A stretch of 64,000 bases of DNA, taken from contig NZ_JAATHD010000005.1 in the NCBI RefSeq assembly GCF_011947265.1, positions 22,757 to 86,756 of the forward strand, given 5' to 3'. This document shows positions 53,698 through 64,000 of this stretch, piece after piece. Position numbers and translations under genes: made by a program. The notes under the pieces are model-generated. The model was not told the DNA's origin. It saw only the letters and a list, made by a program, of their open reading frames with translations, and did not search any database. This stretch comes from Paenibacillus sp. HB172176 (GTDB taxonomy: Bacteria > Bacillota > Bacilli > Paenibacillales > Paenibacillaceae). Position 1 is the first letter of the stretch. Every line of letters starts with the position of its first letter.

Positions 53698-54926
53698 TTC
53701 AAGGTGAATGTCCAAGGGCCTCTGACGAGAAACGCCGGATCGCTTAATTCAACGGTCACTTTTTTGCTGCCTGGCTCAATTTCAAATTGGAAAAATTCCA
53801 TTTCGCCAGTGCGTTCATTCGTTTTCAACATGGAGCTGCGATCAAGCCTGAATTGCATGATGGATCTTGGATCGCTCTCTTTATAATGAGTATCCACATA
53901 GACCTTTAGAGTCGTTGCATCCACTCGTTCAAGCTTTGTCATGTCGACCTTGAAGTCGGCTAGTTCAAAGCTTTGGGTCATGGACGACGTTTCTCCGATT
54001 GGCGGTATGGTTAATGTTAGTTTGGTTTTATCTTTTTCAGACACTGTTATTGCAGGCAGAGTGAGCACATAGGGCCCTTCGTCATGACTGGCGAAGCTGA
54101 AAACCCGGTTCGGAGCTCCCGTTGCTTGCTGCCATTCGAAAGCGACAGGATTTCCTTCTTTGTTTGTCAGTTGGATTCCGCTATCTCTATGTGCATAATC
54201 AAGATAACCATACTTTATAACGTGACCATCATCATCCAATCTGGAAACAATGTTCACCCACATCCGGTCGGCTCCATGATTAGGGATGAGCGTTATAGCT
54301 GCCCCATTCTTTTTTACCGTTTGACCGAGCTCATCGTAACCCGCATAGGACTCCGCTTTCGCTAATGAGATTGATGTGATTGCTTCTCTGTAATCGTCGA
54401 AGTAGAAGGAAATTTTCCCTGCAAGCGGCAAAGCTCCATTATGCCAGAAATCTCCCGTCCATTCGTTCAAAGTCCCAACGTACATGGATCGTGAAACAGT
54501 GAACGAATCGCCGGCTTCATTAATGAACGTGACACTTTCGAACCGCGGCAAATCAAAGGCGGATACCGTCATGTAAGTTTCCTTCTCATCCGACATCAAT
54601 CCCGTAATATCCACATATCCATCGCCAATCTCGACTCTAACGGGCTCCTTCAAGATCCATCTCTCTTCGGGAGCCGTCTCCTCTTTCACCACGCCAATGC
54701 CGGGTATGAACTGCAAGCTCTTCTGAATCGCCGCATACACCTCGCCATGAAACAAAGCTCCGAATACAAGCGTTGCCACGATTGCGGCGGCGGCAATGGT
54801 TTTGGACCAGTCTTTTCTTCGACTCACTCGAACAGCTTGCGCCTCATGAATCCCTTTCAAGCTTCTGCTATGAAGTGCGGAAGGAATAGGAATGGAGGCC
54901 ATTTCGTCTTTTATTTTATTGTTCAT
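53694..54926 (-). CDS. DUF4179 membrane protein, probable anti-sigma factor
   Basis: The 410-residue protein has a short cytoplasmic N-terminus, one membrane helix near 46-63 (TIAAAAIVATLVFGALF) and a large extracytoplasmic beta-rich part with DUF4179/DUF5643-like features. Its gene overlaps the end of the ECF sigma gene by 11 bases, the usual layout for a sigma factor and its membrane anti-sigma. The signal sensed is unknown. Confidence 0.88.
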   Translation of the reverse strand: MNNKIKDEMASIPIPSALHSRSLKGIHEAQAVRVSRRKDWSKTIAAAAIVATLVFGALFHGEVYAAIQKSLQFIPGIGVVKEETAPEERWILKEPVRVEIGDGYVDITGLMSDEKETYMTVSAFDLPRFESVTFINEAGDSFTVSRSMYVGTLNEWTGDFWHNGALPLAGKISFYFDDYREAITSISLAKAESYAGYDELGQTVKKNGAAITLIPNHGADRMWVNIVSRLDDDGHVIKYGYLDYAHRDSGIQLTNKEGNPVAFEWQQATGAPNRVFSFASHDEGPYVLTLPAITVSEKDKTKLTLTIPPIGETSSMTQSFELADFKVDMTKLERVDATTLKVYVDTHYKESDPRSIMQFRLDRSSMLKTNERTGEMEFFQFEIEPGSKKVTVELSDPAFLVRGPWTFTLN

Positions 54927-55443
54927 AGCGATCTTCCTCCTTCATGGCGGCGCGCAATTTGGACAAGACACGATAGAGGGTTGTTTTGGCTGTGCCTAAC
55001 GGGATACCAAGAATCTCGGCGGTCTGTTTTATCGTATAATCTTGATAATAATGCAGCAGTATGACGCTTTTCTCATCTTCATGCACAAGAGATAATAATT
55101 GCTGCAAGGTTAGCGACAGAGAAACATTTGCCTCGGATCCTGTATCTGTTATTTGATCCGGCGTCAGCAATTTCGTCTTGTTCCGCTGGCGAAGGAGATC
55201 AACCGCGCAATGGATAGTTATTCGAATCAACCAGGTTTTAAAATAAGCTGCATTCTTCAGCTTGGCGATGGCTTTGTAGGACCGATAAGCAGTCTCCTGA
55301 ACAATGTCCAGAGCGTCATTCTCGTTCTTCACATACACATAGGCCATTCGGTAAATATCTTCCTCATAGCTGCTGAAGAGTTCCATGTACGCATTTGCAT
55401 CTCCTCGTTTTGCTTTCTTGATCAAGGCCTCGATAGAACTCAC
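54916..55443 (-). CDS. ECF-type RNA polymerase sigma factor
   Basis: The 175-residue protein has sigma region 2 (MELFSSYEEDIYRMAYVYVKNENDALDIVQETAYRSY) and region 4 (SLVHEDEKSVILLHYYQDYTIKQTAEILGIPLGTAKTTLYRVLSKL). These are like the SigV/SigW-type ECF group of Bacilli. AGCAGGTGAG precedes the ATG. It is expected to be held by the DUF4179 product and to drive its own operon. Confidence 0.93.
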   Translation of the reverse strand: MSSIEALIKKAKRGDANAYMELFSSYEEDIYRMAYVYVKNENDALDIVQETAYRSYKAIAKLKNAAYFKTWLIRITIHCAVDLLRQRNKTKLLTPDQITDTGSEANVSLSLTLQQLLSLVHEDEKSVILLHYYQDYTIKQTAEILGIPLGTAKTTLYRVLSKLRAAMKEEDRYEQ

Positions 55444-55611
55444 CTGCTTTGCATGTTATACCCATTAGACGGAGTAGGGAGAGATTTGGCTTTTCAACAA
55501 TGAGAAAAATCTTTGCTGCCTCCCATGAAGAGAGCACTGGCTTGCTTTAACGGAAATTTTTGAACCTTAGACAGCCTTTTTTGAACCTGGCGGTCTGTAA
55601 CGGGAATTTCA

Positions 55612-55732
55612 GAGGCTGTCGACGATTAACTGTGGACTGGGTTGCAATGTTGATTACCAGCGCTGCAGCCTCAAAAGTGGAACCGACGGAGGTGTTCTAC
55701 AAGTTGGTGATTCACAGTTAATCGATAGCCTC
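55612..55732. repeat. MITE-like non-coding element with terminal inverted repeats
   Basis: The left arm reads GAGGCTGTCG ACG ATTAACTGTG and the right arm is the complement of GAGGCTATCGATTAACTGTG, so they match except for one base and a 3-base insertion. About 80 bases separate them and nothing is encoded. A related left end (GTGGCTGTCGATTCATTGTGG) is at about 10217. No target duplication is clear. Confidence 0.6.
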
Positions 55733-55806
55733 ATTTTAAATCCTTATCCGGCGATTTTAGAAATTTTCGTTGTCGCGATTATGCTCGCTTCCCTCAGTAG
55801 GGAACG

Positions 55807-55840
55807 AAAAGGGGCTCCCGAAAATTCGGAAGCCCTTTTT
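55807..55840 (-). terminator. Bidirectional terminator after katG
   Basis: The arms GGGGCTCCCG and CGGAAGCCC flank AAAATT, with A- and T-runs on both sides. On the minus strand it lies about 50 bases after the katG stop. Confidence 0.82.
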
Positions 55841-55887
55841 GTCACTTTCTATTCTTCATCCGCGCTCTTTCGCGATATTTCAATTAT

Positions 55888-58098
<2,211 letters not shown>

Positions 58099-58135
58099 TT
58101 AAAATGAGTAGCAATAAAGAATTGCTCTTAATCTC

Positions 58136-58189
58136 TTTATAAAACGTTATTCAATGAATTTCAATGTTAGAAATGAACTTTCATTGAAT
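58136..58189 (-). promoter_or_regulatory. katG promoter with inverted-repeat operator
   Basis: On the minus strand -35 TTGAAA (58159-58164) and -10 TATAAA (58136-58141) are 17 bases apart. The perfect inverted repeat ATTCAATGAA (58149-58158) / TTCATTGAAT (58180-58189) brackets the -35 with centres 31 bases apart, about three helical turns. It does not look like a standard PerR box. Confidence 0.7.
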
Positions 58190-58294
58190 CTTCATTCAGC
58201 GCCCGTAATTCTTCCAATTATTATCAGTTCAGTTTTCGACATGCCCATATCGGGTAATGGTTACGAATAATATAAAATACGAGGAGGGAGCAAG

Positions 58295-58879
58295 ATGAAG
58301 AAGCATTGCTTGTTTTGCCAGGAGATTGTGGAGATGGAACAAATCGGGGAATATGACCGGTTCAAGGGCTGCATGTGCTCTCATGACAGTTATTACAATC
58401 TGCTGTCTGATGATTATTCCGCTATACAAGACTATCCCTATGATCAAAAGAATAAATTATTCCCCTATATTTCGGCTTATATAAGAGAGAGGGTGGATCA
58501 AGGTGAATCTGTTTCGCTGTCGCTTGCGGATGTACAAGAGCTAGCCGTCCATAATAAGGCTCCAAGCACGGTGGAAGAGAAGGAAACGAGACTGCTGCTC
58601 TATCTGCGTGGTCGTGTCACAGGGCATGGCGAGCCGGTCAATTTATATCCGTTAGATCGGCAATATAACTTGATAGCATCGTCGAATCTGCAGGAATTTG
58701 TATATGTGATCGAGAGATTGCGAGATAGCGAACGAATTGACCGCATCGGAAATGTGCTTCGCCTGACCTCCAAAGGCTGGCGAGAGGCTGAAGCGATGAG
58801 GGAGCAAGCGGAGAGCTCGAAGGGCGGGGCGGCCGAAGGGGCTGAAACTGCGCTCAGAGAAGTTGGGACGGATGAATAG
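58295..58879 (+). CDS. Uncharacterised protein with N-terminal Cys cluster
   Basis: The 194-residue protein begins MKKHCLFCQEIVEMEQIGEYDRF and continues GCMCSHDSYYN, a possible C-x2-C/C-x-C metal knuckle. The rest is helical, and the C-terminal part (FVYVIERLRDSERIDRIGNVLRLTSKGW) looks like a winged helix. A GGAGGGAGC site precedes the ATG. It is divergent from katG, which could mean shared regulation. No function is assigned. Confidence 0.8.
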   Translation: MKKHCLFCQEIVEMEQIGEYDRFKGCMCSHDSYYNLLSDDYSAIQDYPYDQKNKLFPYISAYIRERVDQGESVSLSLADVQELAVHNKAPSTVEEKETRLLLYLRGRVTGHGEPVNLYPLDRQYNLIASSNLQEFVYVIERLRDSERIDRIGNVLRLTSKGWREAEAMREQAESSKGGAAEGAETALREVGTDE

Positions 58880-59030
58880 TTCCGGGATAAGCGCGCCGGA
58901 TAGACGCAATCGTATTCATGCAGCAGCGATGGGACGGGATTAATCGAACAGCAGTTGAAACAACGCAGGCCGTCCGCTATGATAATATCACATGAATGAT
59001 GGATGAAATTGGAATGGCGGTGCTTTTAAA

Positions 59031-59612
59031 ATGAACTTTCCGACGAAGCTCGAAGGCAAGAGAGTTGACTTGCTTGCTATGGAGCATCGGCATGCCGATG
59101 CTCTGTTTGCTTGCAGCATGGATGAGCGAATCTGGACCTATCTGCCGCAGAAGACGAGCTCCGCCGCGGAGATGGCCAAGTTCATTGAGCAATCTCTTGC
59201 CGCGAAGGAGATGGGAACGGAGTTTCCCTATGTGGTGTATGACCATGAGCTCAAGCAATTGGTTGGGAGCACCAGACTGCTTAATATCTCCGTTCCGAAT
59301 CGAAATCTGGAGATTGGCTGGACCTGGTACTCGCCCGAGGTTTGGAGAACGAGGGTGAATACGGAATGCAAGTATATGCTGCTTCAATTCGCGTTCGAAC
59401 AATTCGAAGCTATTCGTGTGCAATTGAAGGCGGATCAGCGGAATGCCCGTTCGAATGCCGCCATCCGAAGGCTGGGCGCGGTGCATGAAGGCGTGCTTCG
59501 TCACGACCGCATCATGCATGACGGCTATATTCGCAACGCGGATCTGTACAGCATTTTATCTTCGGAATGGCCGGACGTGAAAGAGCGATTAGAGCTTTTT
59601 CTCATCCAATAG
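59031..59612 (+). CDS. GNAT-family N-acetyltransferase (RimJ/RimL type)
   Basis: The 193-residue protein opens with LEGKRVDLLAMEHRHADALF and has acetyl-CoA-binding motifs in the LEIGWTWYSPEVWRTRVNTECKYMLLQFAFE region and VQLKADQRNARSNAAIRRLGAVHEG. This resembles the RimJ/RimL group that acetylates protein N-termini, antibiotics or metabolites. Substrate is unknown. It stands alone. Confidence 0.9.
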   Translation: MNFPTKLEGKRVDLLAMEHRHADALFACSMDERIWTYLPQKTSSAAEMAKFIEQSLAAKEMGTEFPYVVYDHELKQLVGSTRLLNISVPNRNLEIGWTWYSPEVWRTRVNTECKYMLLQFAFEQFEAIRVQLKADQRNARSNAAIRRLGAVHEGVLRHDRIMHDGYIRNADLYSILSSEWPDVKERLELFLIQ

Positions 59613-59628
59613 CCTCCAGACTTCCGTA

Positions 59629-60126
59629 TTATTGAGCGGCAGTGTTCCGAGCCCGTTTGTGAATACTGTGAACGCCCATAATGATGGAGATTAGCTCATA
59701 GCTGTCAAGCTTCTCCGAATGATTCTGCAAGACGAAAGCGCCCGACTGGAGCCAATGATTCGTTTGCTCGAAGCTCGCGACGAGTTGTCCTCCCGAAGAT
59801 TTGATCGTATATGCGCGAGAGAAGGCGGGAGATTCGATGAGAAGCATTCCCGTGCTTGGAGATTCATATTCGTAGACCTTCTGGAAGAAGGTGAATCTCT
59901 TGCGAAGCACGCCTTCTGTGCCTTCCGGCGTATTGGCTACTTCCCATTTATTCGAGAAGGAACGGAATCTTCCGGTGGAACGCAGCTCGCCTTCCTTTCC
60001 ATAGACGGAAATACTGGCGCTGAACATGGTCTTGAGGTCCATGGTGCCGATACGGTCCCCAGTCGAGTTCATGATGTCCGTGGTCCCGCTGCTGAAGAAG
60101 TTGTCGTTGAAATAAAGTTCCTGCAT
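59629..60126 (-). CDS. Tubby/LURP-like domain protein
   Basis: The 165-residue protein is mostly beta strands and short turns (ELYFNDNFFSSGTTDIMNSTGDRIG, SNKWEVANTPEGTEGVLRKRF). This pattern is seen in bacterial tubby C-terminal-like/LURP-one proteins. The start at 60126 has GGAAGGGATGG at good spacing; an ATG three codons earlier overlaps that site. Role is unknown. Confidence 0.78.
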   Translation of the reverse strand: MQELYFNDNFFSSGTTDIMNSTGDRIGTMDLKTMFSASISVYGKEGELRSTGRFRSFSNKWEVANTPEGTEGVLRKRFTFFQKVYEYESPSTGMLLIESPAFSRAYTIKSSGGQLVASFEQTNHWLQSGAFVLQNHSEKLDSYELISIIMGVHSIHKRARNTAAQ

Positions 60127-60298
60127 GGCAACCATCCCTTCCAGTATTTTACCATGTGCAAATTATACGATACTTGGAGGGCGCGATTCCATGCGATTTA
60201 TGAAATTTATTACAAAATAAGCATTTTGAACTAGATTTGTTGTTCCGGGTTCGATTCGATATACTAAGCATGAATCTATCGTAGAAGAGGAGCGATAA

Positions 60299-60718
60299 AT
60301 GATGTCGATTCGGATTAACCCTTATCTCATGCTGGACGGCAGAGCGAGAGAAGCGGTCGCGTTCTATGAGCAAACCCTGGATGCCAAGCTGCAAATGCTT
60401 CAAACCTTCGGCGGCATGCCGGGAGATCCTGGTCGTCCGATGCCGGAGGAAGCCAAGGAAAGAATCGCGCACGCTCTGCTCAAAGTTGGCGACAGCGATC
60501 TGATGATTTCGGATATCTTCCCCGGCATGTCGCTCGAAATGGGCGATCAGGTCAACATCTGCATTATGATAGACAGCAAGGAAAAGACGGAACGGCTCTA
60601 CAATGCTCTGCAGCAGGGCGGAGAGGTGAAGATGCCGCTTTCGGAAACCTCTTGGAGCAAAGGCTACGCGATCGTGAAGGACAAGTTCGGCATAACCTTT
60701 CACCTATCGACAGAATAA
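60299..60718 (+). CDS. VOC/PhnB-like protein
   Basis: The 139-residue protein has the paired beta-alpha-beta pattern of the glyoxalase/VOC superfamily (INPYLMLDGRAREAVAFYEQTLDAKL, and YAIVKDKFGITFHLS at the end). It is of the PhnB/YdcE-like group. The usual metal His/Glu are not obvious, so activity is uncertain. AGAGGAG precedes ATGATG; the first ATG is taken. A terminator follows. Confidence 0.88.
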   Translation: MMSIRINPYLMLDGRAREAVAFYEQTLDAKLQMLQTFGGMPGDPGRPMPEEAKERIAHALLKVGDSDLMISDIFPGMSLEMGDQVNICIMIDSKEKTERLYNALQQGGEVKMPLSETSWSKGYAIVKDKFGITFHLSTE

Positions 60719-60730
60719 AGGAATCGACAA

Positions 60731-60780
60731 GCAGCCCCCGAAAGCAGAATTGAACGGCTTCCGGGGGCTGCTTTCGTTTT
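60731..60780 (+). terminator. Terminator after the VOC gene, shared with the convergent gene
   Basis: GCAGCCCCCG and CGGGGGCTGC are perfect arms with an inner partial AAAGC/GGCTT, followed by CTTTCGTTTT. The convergent gene stop is just beyond. Confidence 0.88.
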
Positions 60781-60788
60781 GCTAGCCA

Positions 60789-61865
60789 TTATTTGAAGAA
60801 CAAGAAATTCGTAGGCACCTTCCGCAGCGCGCCGTCCGACGGTTTGTTAATAATTTTGCCGTTAAACACGAGCGAGGAGGAGCCGCCTCCATCGAGATTG
60901 TAGGCGTCGACCGCGCCGAATTGCTTCAGCAGCGTTTGAAGCTCGGCCAGCGTCGCGCCGGAGCTGCCGGCTTCGTTGTAGCCGTCCGCGACGAGCAGCA
61001 GCAGCTGGTCGTCCTTGTAGTTGGCAATGACCGTGCGAGGAGCCCGGCGGGGGCTTGTCTGCCATTTTGAAGGAATGATCTGCGGATAGCCGTTCTTCAG
61101 CAAGACCGGAACGAAGGAAGCGCCGAACTTCGGCTTGAGCGCGTCGAGCTGCGTTTGGGATGAAAATTTGCCTCCGATTAACTCATTTTTGTCGTTCAAG
61201 CCAACGAAGAAGAGATCGGAGTAGGAGGCCTGGAACGGCATTATGTAATTGCCATCGACGATGGTCGTGCTAAGCGGGTAACGCTTGCCGCCCCCATCCG
61301 CAAATCCGCCGCCGTTAATGCCGACTGCCGCATCATAATCATTGACGGCTTGCAGCGTCGTCTGCGCTTTGCCTACCTCCGATCCGCCGAGCACCAGCTT
61401 CATCGCATCGTCGGACTTCAGTTGAATCTTCACGGCGTAGCTTCTGAAATTCTCGTTCGAAAGATAGAACAGCTGCGCGCGGAGCTTGTTTGAAGAGATC
61501 GTCGCCGCCGGCTTGCCCAGCCTGCTTGTTATGATCTTGTCGTAAATGAGCAACGGTCGTTTTGCTTGCGCTGTCGCTGTAGACGTAATTTCCGCCATTC
61601 TCGCATTCGTCTGATTGTAGAGCTCGAGATCTTTCTTGATCGATTCGCCTGTGTAGACGGCAGTTGCTTGCGCCTGATCCAGCGCTGTCGAAGCGTACTC
61701 GATGCGATTCTCGCTTGACGCGGCTTCAAGTCTAGCGGCTTTGGGCAGCGAATCATCCGAAACTTGAATGATAACCGTAGTGAAGAGAAGCCATAACATC
61801 GCGCCTATGAAAGGCGATATGGCGAGCAGCGCGGTTCGGTTCAATCGTTTGATCGTCAGATTCAT
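60789..61865 (-). CDS. Phosphodiester glycosidase-like protein (NAGPA domain)
   Basis: The 358-residue protein has one N-terminal membrane helix (ALLAISPFIGAMLWLLFTTVII) and an extracytoplasmic region. The C-terminal NAGPA domain carries GINGGGFADGGG and YNLDGGGSSSLVFNGK. Relatives cut N-acetylglucosamine phosphodiesters or act in exopolysaccharide and wall-teichoic-acid turnover. The gene overlaps the previous one on this strand (61862-62296) by 4 bases, so both are one operon. Confidence 0.9.
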   Translation of the reverse strand: MNLTIKRLNRTALLAISPFIGAMLWLLFTTVIIQVSDDSLPKAARLEAASSENRIEYASTALDQAQATAVYTGESIKKDLELYNQTNARMAEITSTATAQAKRPLLIYDKIITSRLGKPAATISSNKLRAQLFYLSNENFRSYAVKIQLKSDDAMKLVLGGSEVGKAQTTLQAVNDYDAAVGINGGGFADGGGKRYPLSTTIVDGNYIMPFQASYSDLFFVGLNDKNELIGGKFSSQTQLDALKPKFGASFVPVLLKNGYPQIIPSKWQTSPRRAPRTVIANYKDDQLLLLVADGYNEAGSSGATLAELQTLLKQFGAVDAYNLDGGGSSSLVFNGKIINKPSDGALRKVPTNFLFFK

Positions 61866-62296
61866 TTCAATACATCCAAGCCTTTCTTAAGCTCGTCCAA
61901 TTGTTTTTTGACCTCGTTCAACTGCGTGTACAGCTTGTTGCTGTTATCCGTTTTGTCGTCCGCGTTGTCCTTCGTGAAGTTCAGCAATTCGTTCAAAGCG
62001 TCGATCTTGCTGTTCAGCGCAGCGATTTCCGCTTTGTAGCCCGATTCTACGTCATCGATGCGAGTGTCATAGGCTTGCTGCATCTGCGTAATTTGGGCTG
62101 CGGTTTGCTGCTCTACATCGCTGGTGATTTGCTCCTGGATATGCTCGGTATACACCTTCGCGCCGTATATACCGCCCCCTATTAATATAAACCAAGCAAG
62201 AATGAAGCTCGTCAGCGCGAGCGCGCTTCTTTTCCTGTGCGTCTTGACGGCTCCCCGGCTTGCGATTGATGGAGTTTCGACACTGATTTCGTTCAT
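61862..62296 (-). CDS. Small membrane protein with coiled coil
   Basis: The 144-residue protein has a basic N-terminus (KTHRKRSALALTSFILAWFILIGGG, one membrane helix near 24-46). A long coiled coil follows, rich in Gln, Asp and Lys (QQTAAQITQMQQAYDTRIDDVE and LNEVKKQLDELKKGLDVLK). It is coupled to the NAGPA-domain gene and probably forms a complex with it at the membrane. No named family is recognised. Confidence 0.85.
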   Translation of the reverse strand: MNEISVETPSIASRGAVKTHRKRSALALTSFILAWFILIGGGIYGAKVYTEHIQEQITSDVEQQTAAQITQMQQAYDTRIDDVESGYKAEIAALNSKIDALNELLNFTKDNADDKTDNSNKLYTQLNEVKKQLDELKKGLDVLK

Positions 62297-62466
62297 AATT
62301 CACCTCATAATGGATGTCATCACTCATGATGCGTTCTATGTATTATCAACGCAAAATTCTCGTAAAGGTTGCGATGACTTCTTAATGTCACCCTATTGTA
62401 ACAAACGATAGATTCGGTGTCGCTCCTTTTTGAATCACAAAATGTGGAAGGGGAATTTGCGTTTTT

Positions 62467-62494
62467 TTGAAGTCGGAGCGCTCTATTGTATACT
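62467..62494 (+). promoter_or_regulatory. Promoter of msrAB
   Basis: TTGAAG (62467-62472), 16 bases, TATACT (62489-62494). The ribosome site GGAGGGGAA follows before the ATG at 62540. Confidence 0.6.
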
Positions 62495-62539
62495 GTAGAG
62501 AAGACTGATTAAAGCCATAATGATGGAGGGGAATTCGCG

Positions 62540-63508
62540 ATGGAACAAAGCAATGGAAAAGAAGCAATGGCTATGTTTGCGGGAGGCTGCTTCTGGTGCA
62601 TGGTGTCGCCGTTCGAGGAAATGCCGGGCATACGCTCCGTCGTGTCCGGATATACGGGAGGCCATACGGAGAACCCGACGTACGAAGAAGTATGCTCCGA
62701 GACGACGGGGCACACCGAGGCTGTGCAGATCAAGTACGATCCGGATGTGTTTCCTTACGAGAAGCTGCTGCAAATCTTCTGGCAGCAGATCGATCCGACG
62801 GATGCCGGCGGCCAGTTCAACGATAGAGGCGAATCGTATCGCACGGGGATTTATTACTATACCGACGAGCAGAAGAAGCTTGCGGAGCAATCGAGGGATG
62901 AGCTGCAGAGCAGCGGACGGTTCGATAAGGGGATCGTGACGGAGATCGTGGAAGCGGGACCGTTCTATCCGGCGGAAGAGTATCATCAGGGCTATCATAA
63001 GAAGCATCCGTTCCGTTACAAAATGTATCGCAAAGGCTCTGGCCGCGACGCCTTCATCGCCAGCCGCTGGAAAAGCGCAAAGAATGACGCGGAGCTGAAG
63101 CAGCGTCTGACGCCGATTCAATACGAGGTCACGCAAAATAACGGCACCGAGCGCCCCTTCACCGGCGAGTACTGGGATCATACGGAGGACGGCATCTACG
63201 TCGACATCGTATCCGGCGAGCCGTTGTTCAGCTCGCGGGACAAGTACGACGCTGGCTGCGGCTGGCCGAGCTTCACGAAGCCGCTGCAGGCATCGGCGAT
63301 CGAAGAGAAGACGGACACCAGCCATTTCATGGTGCGCGTAGAGGTTCGGAGCAAGCAAGGAGATTCGCACCTCGGCCATGTATTCGACGACGGACCTCAA
63401 CCGACAGGCCAGCGTTATTGCATCAACTCCGCTTCGCTGCGCTTTGTGCCGAAGGAAAAGCTGGCGGAAGAGGGCTATGGTGAGTATGTCAGCTTATTTG
63501 ACATATAA
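62540..63508 (+). CDS. msrAB: Fused peptide methionine sulfoxide reductase MsrA/MsrB
   Basis: This enzyme reduces both S- and R-methionine sulfoxide in oxidised proteins. The 322-residue protein has an N-terminal MsrA with catalytic C17 in GCFWC (C20 also present). A C-terminal MsrB shows [21 protein letters not shown] and catalytic C294 in [11 protein letters not shown]. The zinc-binding CxxC pairs of some MsrB forms are absent. No signal peptide is present, so it is cytoplasmic. With katG 4 kb away this end of the window is rich in oxidative-stress genes. Confidence 0.96.
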   Translation: MEQSNGKEAMAMFAGGCFWCMVSPFEEMPGIRSVVSGYTGGHTENPTYEEVCSETTGHTEAVQIKYDPDVFPYEKLLQIFWQQIDPTDAGGQFNDRGESYRTGIYYYTDEQKKLAEQSRDELQSSGRFDKGIVTEIVEAGPFYPAEEYHQGYHKKHPFRYKMYRKGSGRDAFIASRWKSAKNDAELKQRLTPIQYEVTQNNGTERPFTGEYWDHTEDGIYVDIVSGEPLFSSRDKYDAGCGWPSFTKPLQASAIEEKTDTSHFMVRVEVRSKQGDSHLGHVFDDGPQPTGQRYCINSASLRFVPKEKLAEEGYGEYVSLFDI

Positions 63509-63610
63509 TAGGTAGAGATACGTCAGATTTTCGTTGAACTGGATTTGGTTCTGTGTGTTCGGTGTGTGCGGCGCGCGAGATGTTAGCGGTATATCTGCAA
63601 GTTGCGCTGC

Positions 63611-64000
63611 AAGTCGATAAAGGCGACTTGGAGGAGCAGAAACGGGCCTGTGTGGCGCTGCAAGTCGATAGAGTCGACTTGGAGGAGCAGAAGCGGGCCG
63701 GAGTGTCGCCGCAAGTCGATAAAGTCGACTTGGAGGAGCAGAAGCGGGCCTGTGTGACGCTGCAAGTCGATAAAGGCGACTTGGAGGAGCAGAAGCGGGC
63801 CAGAGTGGCGCCGTAAGTCGATATAGTCGACTTGGAGGAGCAGAAGCGGGCCTGTGTGACGCCGTAAGTCGATAAAGTCGACTTGGAGGAGCAGAAGCGG
63901 GCCTGTGTGACGCCGCAAGTCGATAAAGTCGACTTAGGAGAGTAGAAGCGGGCCTGTGTGATGCCGTAAGTCGATAAAGTCGACTTGGAGGAGCAGAAGC
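63611..64000. repeat. Tandem array of 51-bp units, at least 7.6 copies, open at window end
   Basis: Units begin at 63611, 63662, 63713, 63764, 63815, 63866, 63917 and 63968, always 51 bases apart. Each starts with the near-palindrome AAGTCGATAAAGTCGACTT, arms AAGTCGA/TCGACTT around TAAAG. The conserved body is GGAGGAGCAGAAGCGGGCC. Copies differ at a few positions, with some changes in the right arm. Because 51 is a multiple of three, both strands give repeated open frames, but no ribosome site or stable start is present and the fourth to fifth units gain stops. Confidence 0.9.

Larger units (their letters stand above)
55444..55887. other. Intergenic gap between ECF sigma and katG
   Basis: No gene is recognised. 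It contains the inverted-repeat element at 55612-55732 and the katG terminator. The rest has short A/T-rich stretches (TTTTTGAAC twice near 55556-55584) with no visible function. Confidence 0.5.

Noticed and set aside
62483..63400. Antisense frame over msrAB
   Set aside because: Shadow of a clear fused methionine sulfoxide reductase gene.
63553..63918. Repeated open frames on both strands in the 51-bp array
   Set aside because: They arise because 51 is divisible by three. No ribosome site, frames are interrupted by TAA in some units, and both strands are equally open.
63611..64000. CRISPR array
   Set aside because: The units are contiguous 51-bp repeats with no unique spacers and no cas genes are present.

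Overview
The window looks like a chromosomal segment from a spore-former-type Firmicute of the Paenibacillaceae (Paenibacillus or Cohnella-like). The evidence is gene style rather than a marker gene: AraC/YesN-type regulators beside LplB/YtcP-type sugar ABC permeases, lipoproteins with Bacillus-type lipoboxes, strong GGAGG ribosome sites, sigma-A promoters, and repeated intergenic modules. No rRNA, tRNA or CRISPR array was seen.

Layout. (1) 1-4167: the end of a YesM-type sensor kinase, its YesN-type response regulator, then guaA with a clear promoter. (2) 4168-10080: an AT-rich island inserted at the 3' end of guaA. It is closed on the far side by a diverged second copy of the last ~60 guaA codons and the terminator. 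Inside are an IS4-family element (18-bp inverted repeats, 7-bp target duplication, frameshifted transposase) and a tight two-gene operon for an AAA+ ATPase and a cytosolic subtilisin-like protease. That pair is the best candidate for a poorly described system in the window. (3) 10662-20981: a glycan-use operon (two sugar permeases, binding lipoprotein, membrane-anchored AraC regulator, GH38 alpha-mannosidase, uncharacterised 613-residue protein). (4) 21105-29673: a secreted/anchored hydrolase, sulfatase and AraC regulator, a YbjQ-zinc-ribbon protein, a 2-hydroxyacid dehydrogenase and a LuxR-type two-component system. (5) 29819-40263: a second sugar ABC transporter with a sulfatase at its end, an AraC regulator/GH31 pair, a cytochrome c, and an AraC regulator/Gfo-Idh-MocA pair. 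(6) 40556-50613: a MraY-like transferase, an RlmA-like methyltransferase, a MarR-heterodimeric ABC exporter operon, a GntR-DUF1648 membrane protein operon, and a purine riboswitch-permease unit. (7) 51118-63508: pxpABC, an ECF sigma/DUF4179 pair, katG, small stress and unknown genes, and fused msrAB. (8) 63611-64000: a 51-bp tandem array running off the window.

How it fits together. The island genes are AT-rich and unlike the host genes around them. The host genes are dominated by uptake and trimming of complex, partly sulfated, mannose- or glucose-containing glycans, each transporter sitting by its own regulator. Non-coding structure is rich: three tandem arrays share an exact 51-bp period, a second dispersed repeat family has a ~50-nt pitch, and several promoters overlap palindromes. 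All calls are from reading the sequence; no database search was run.
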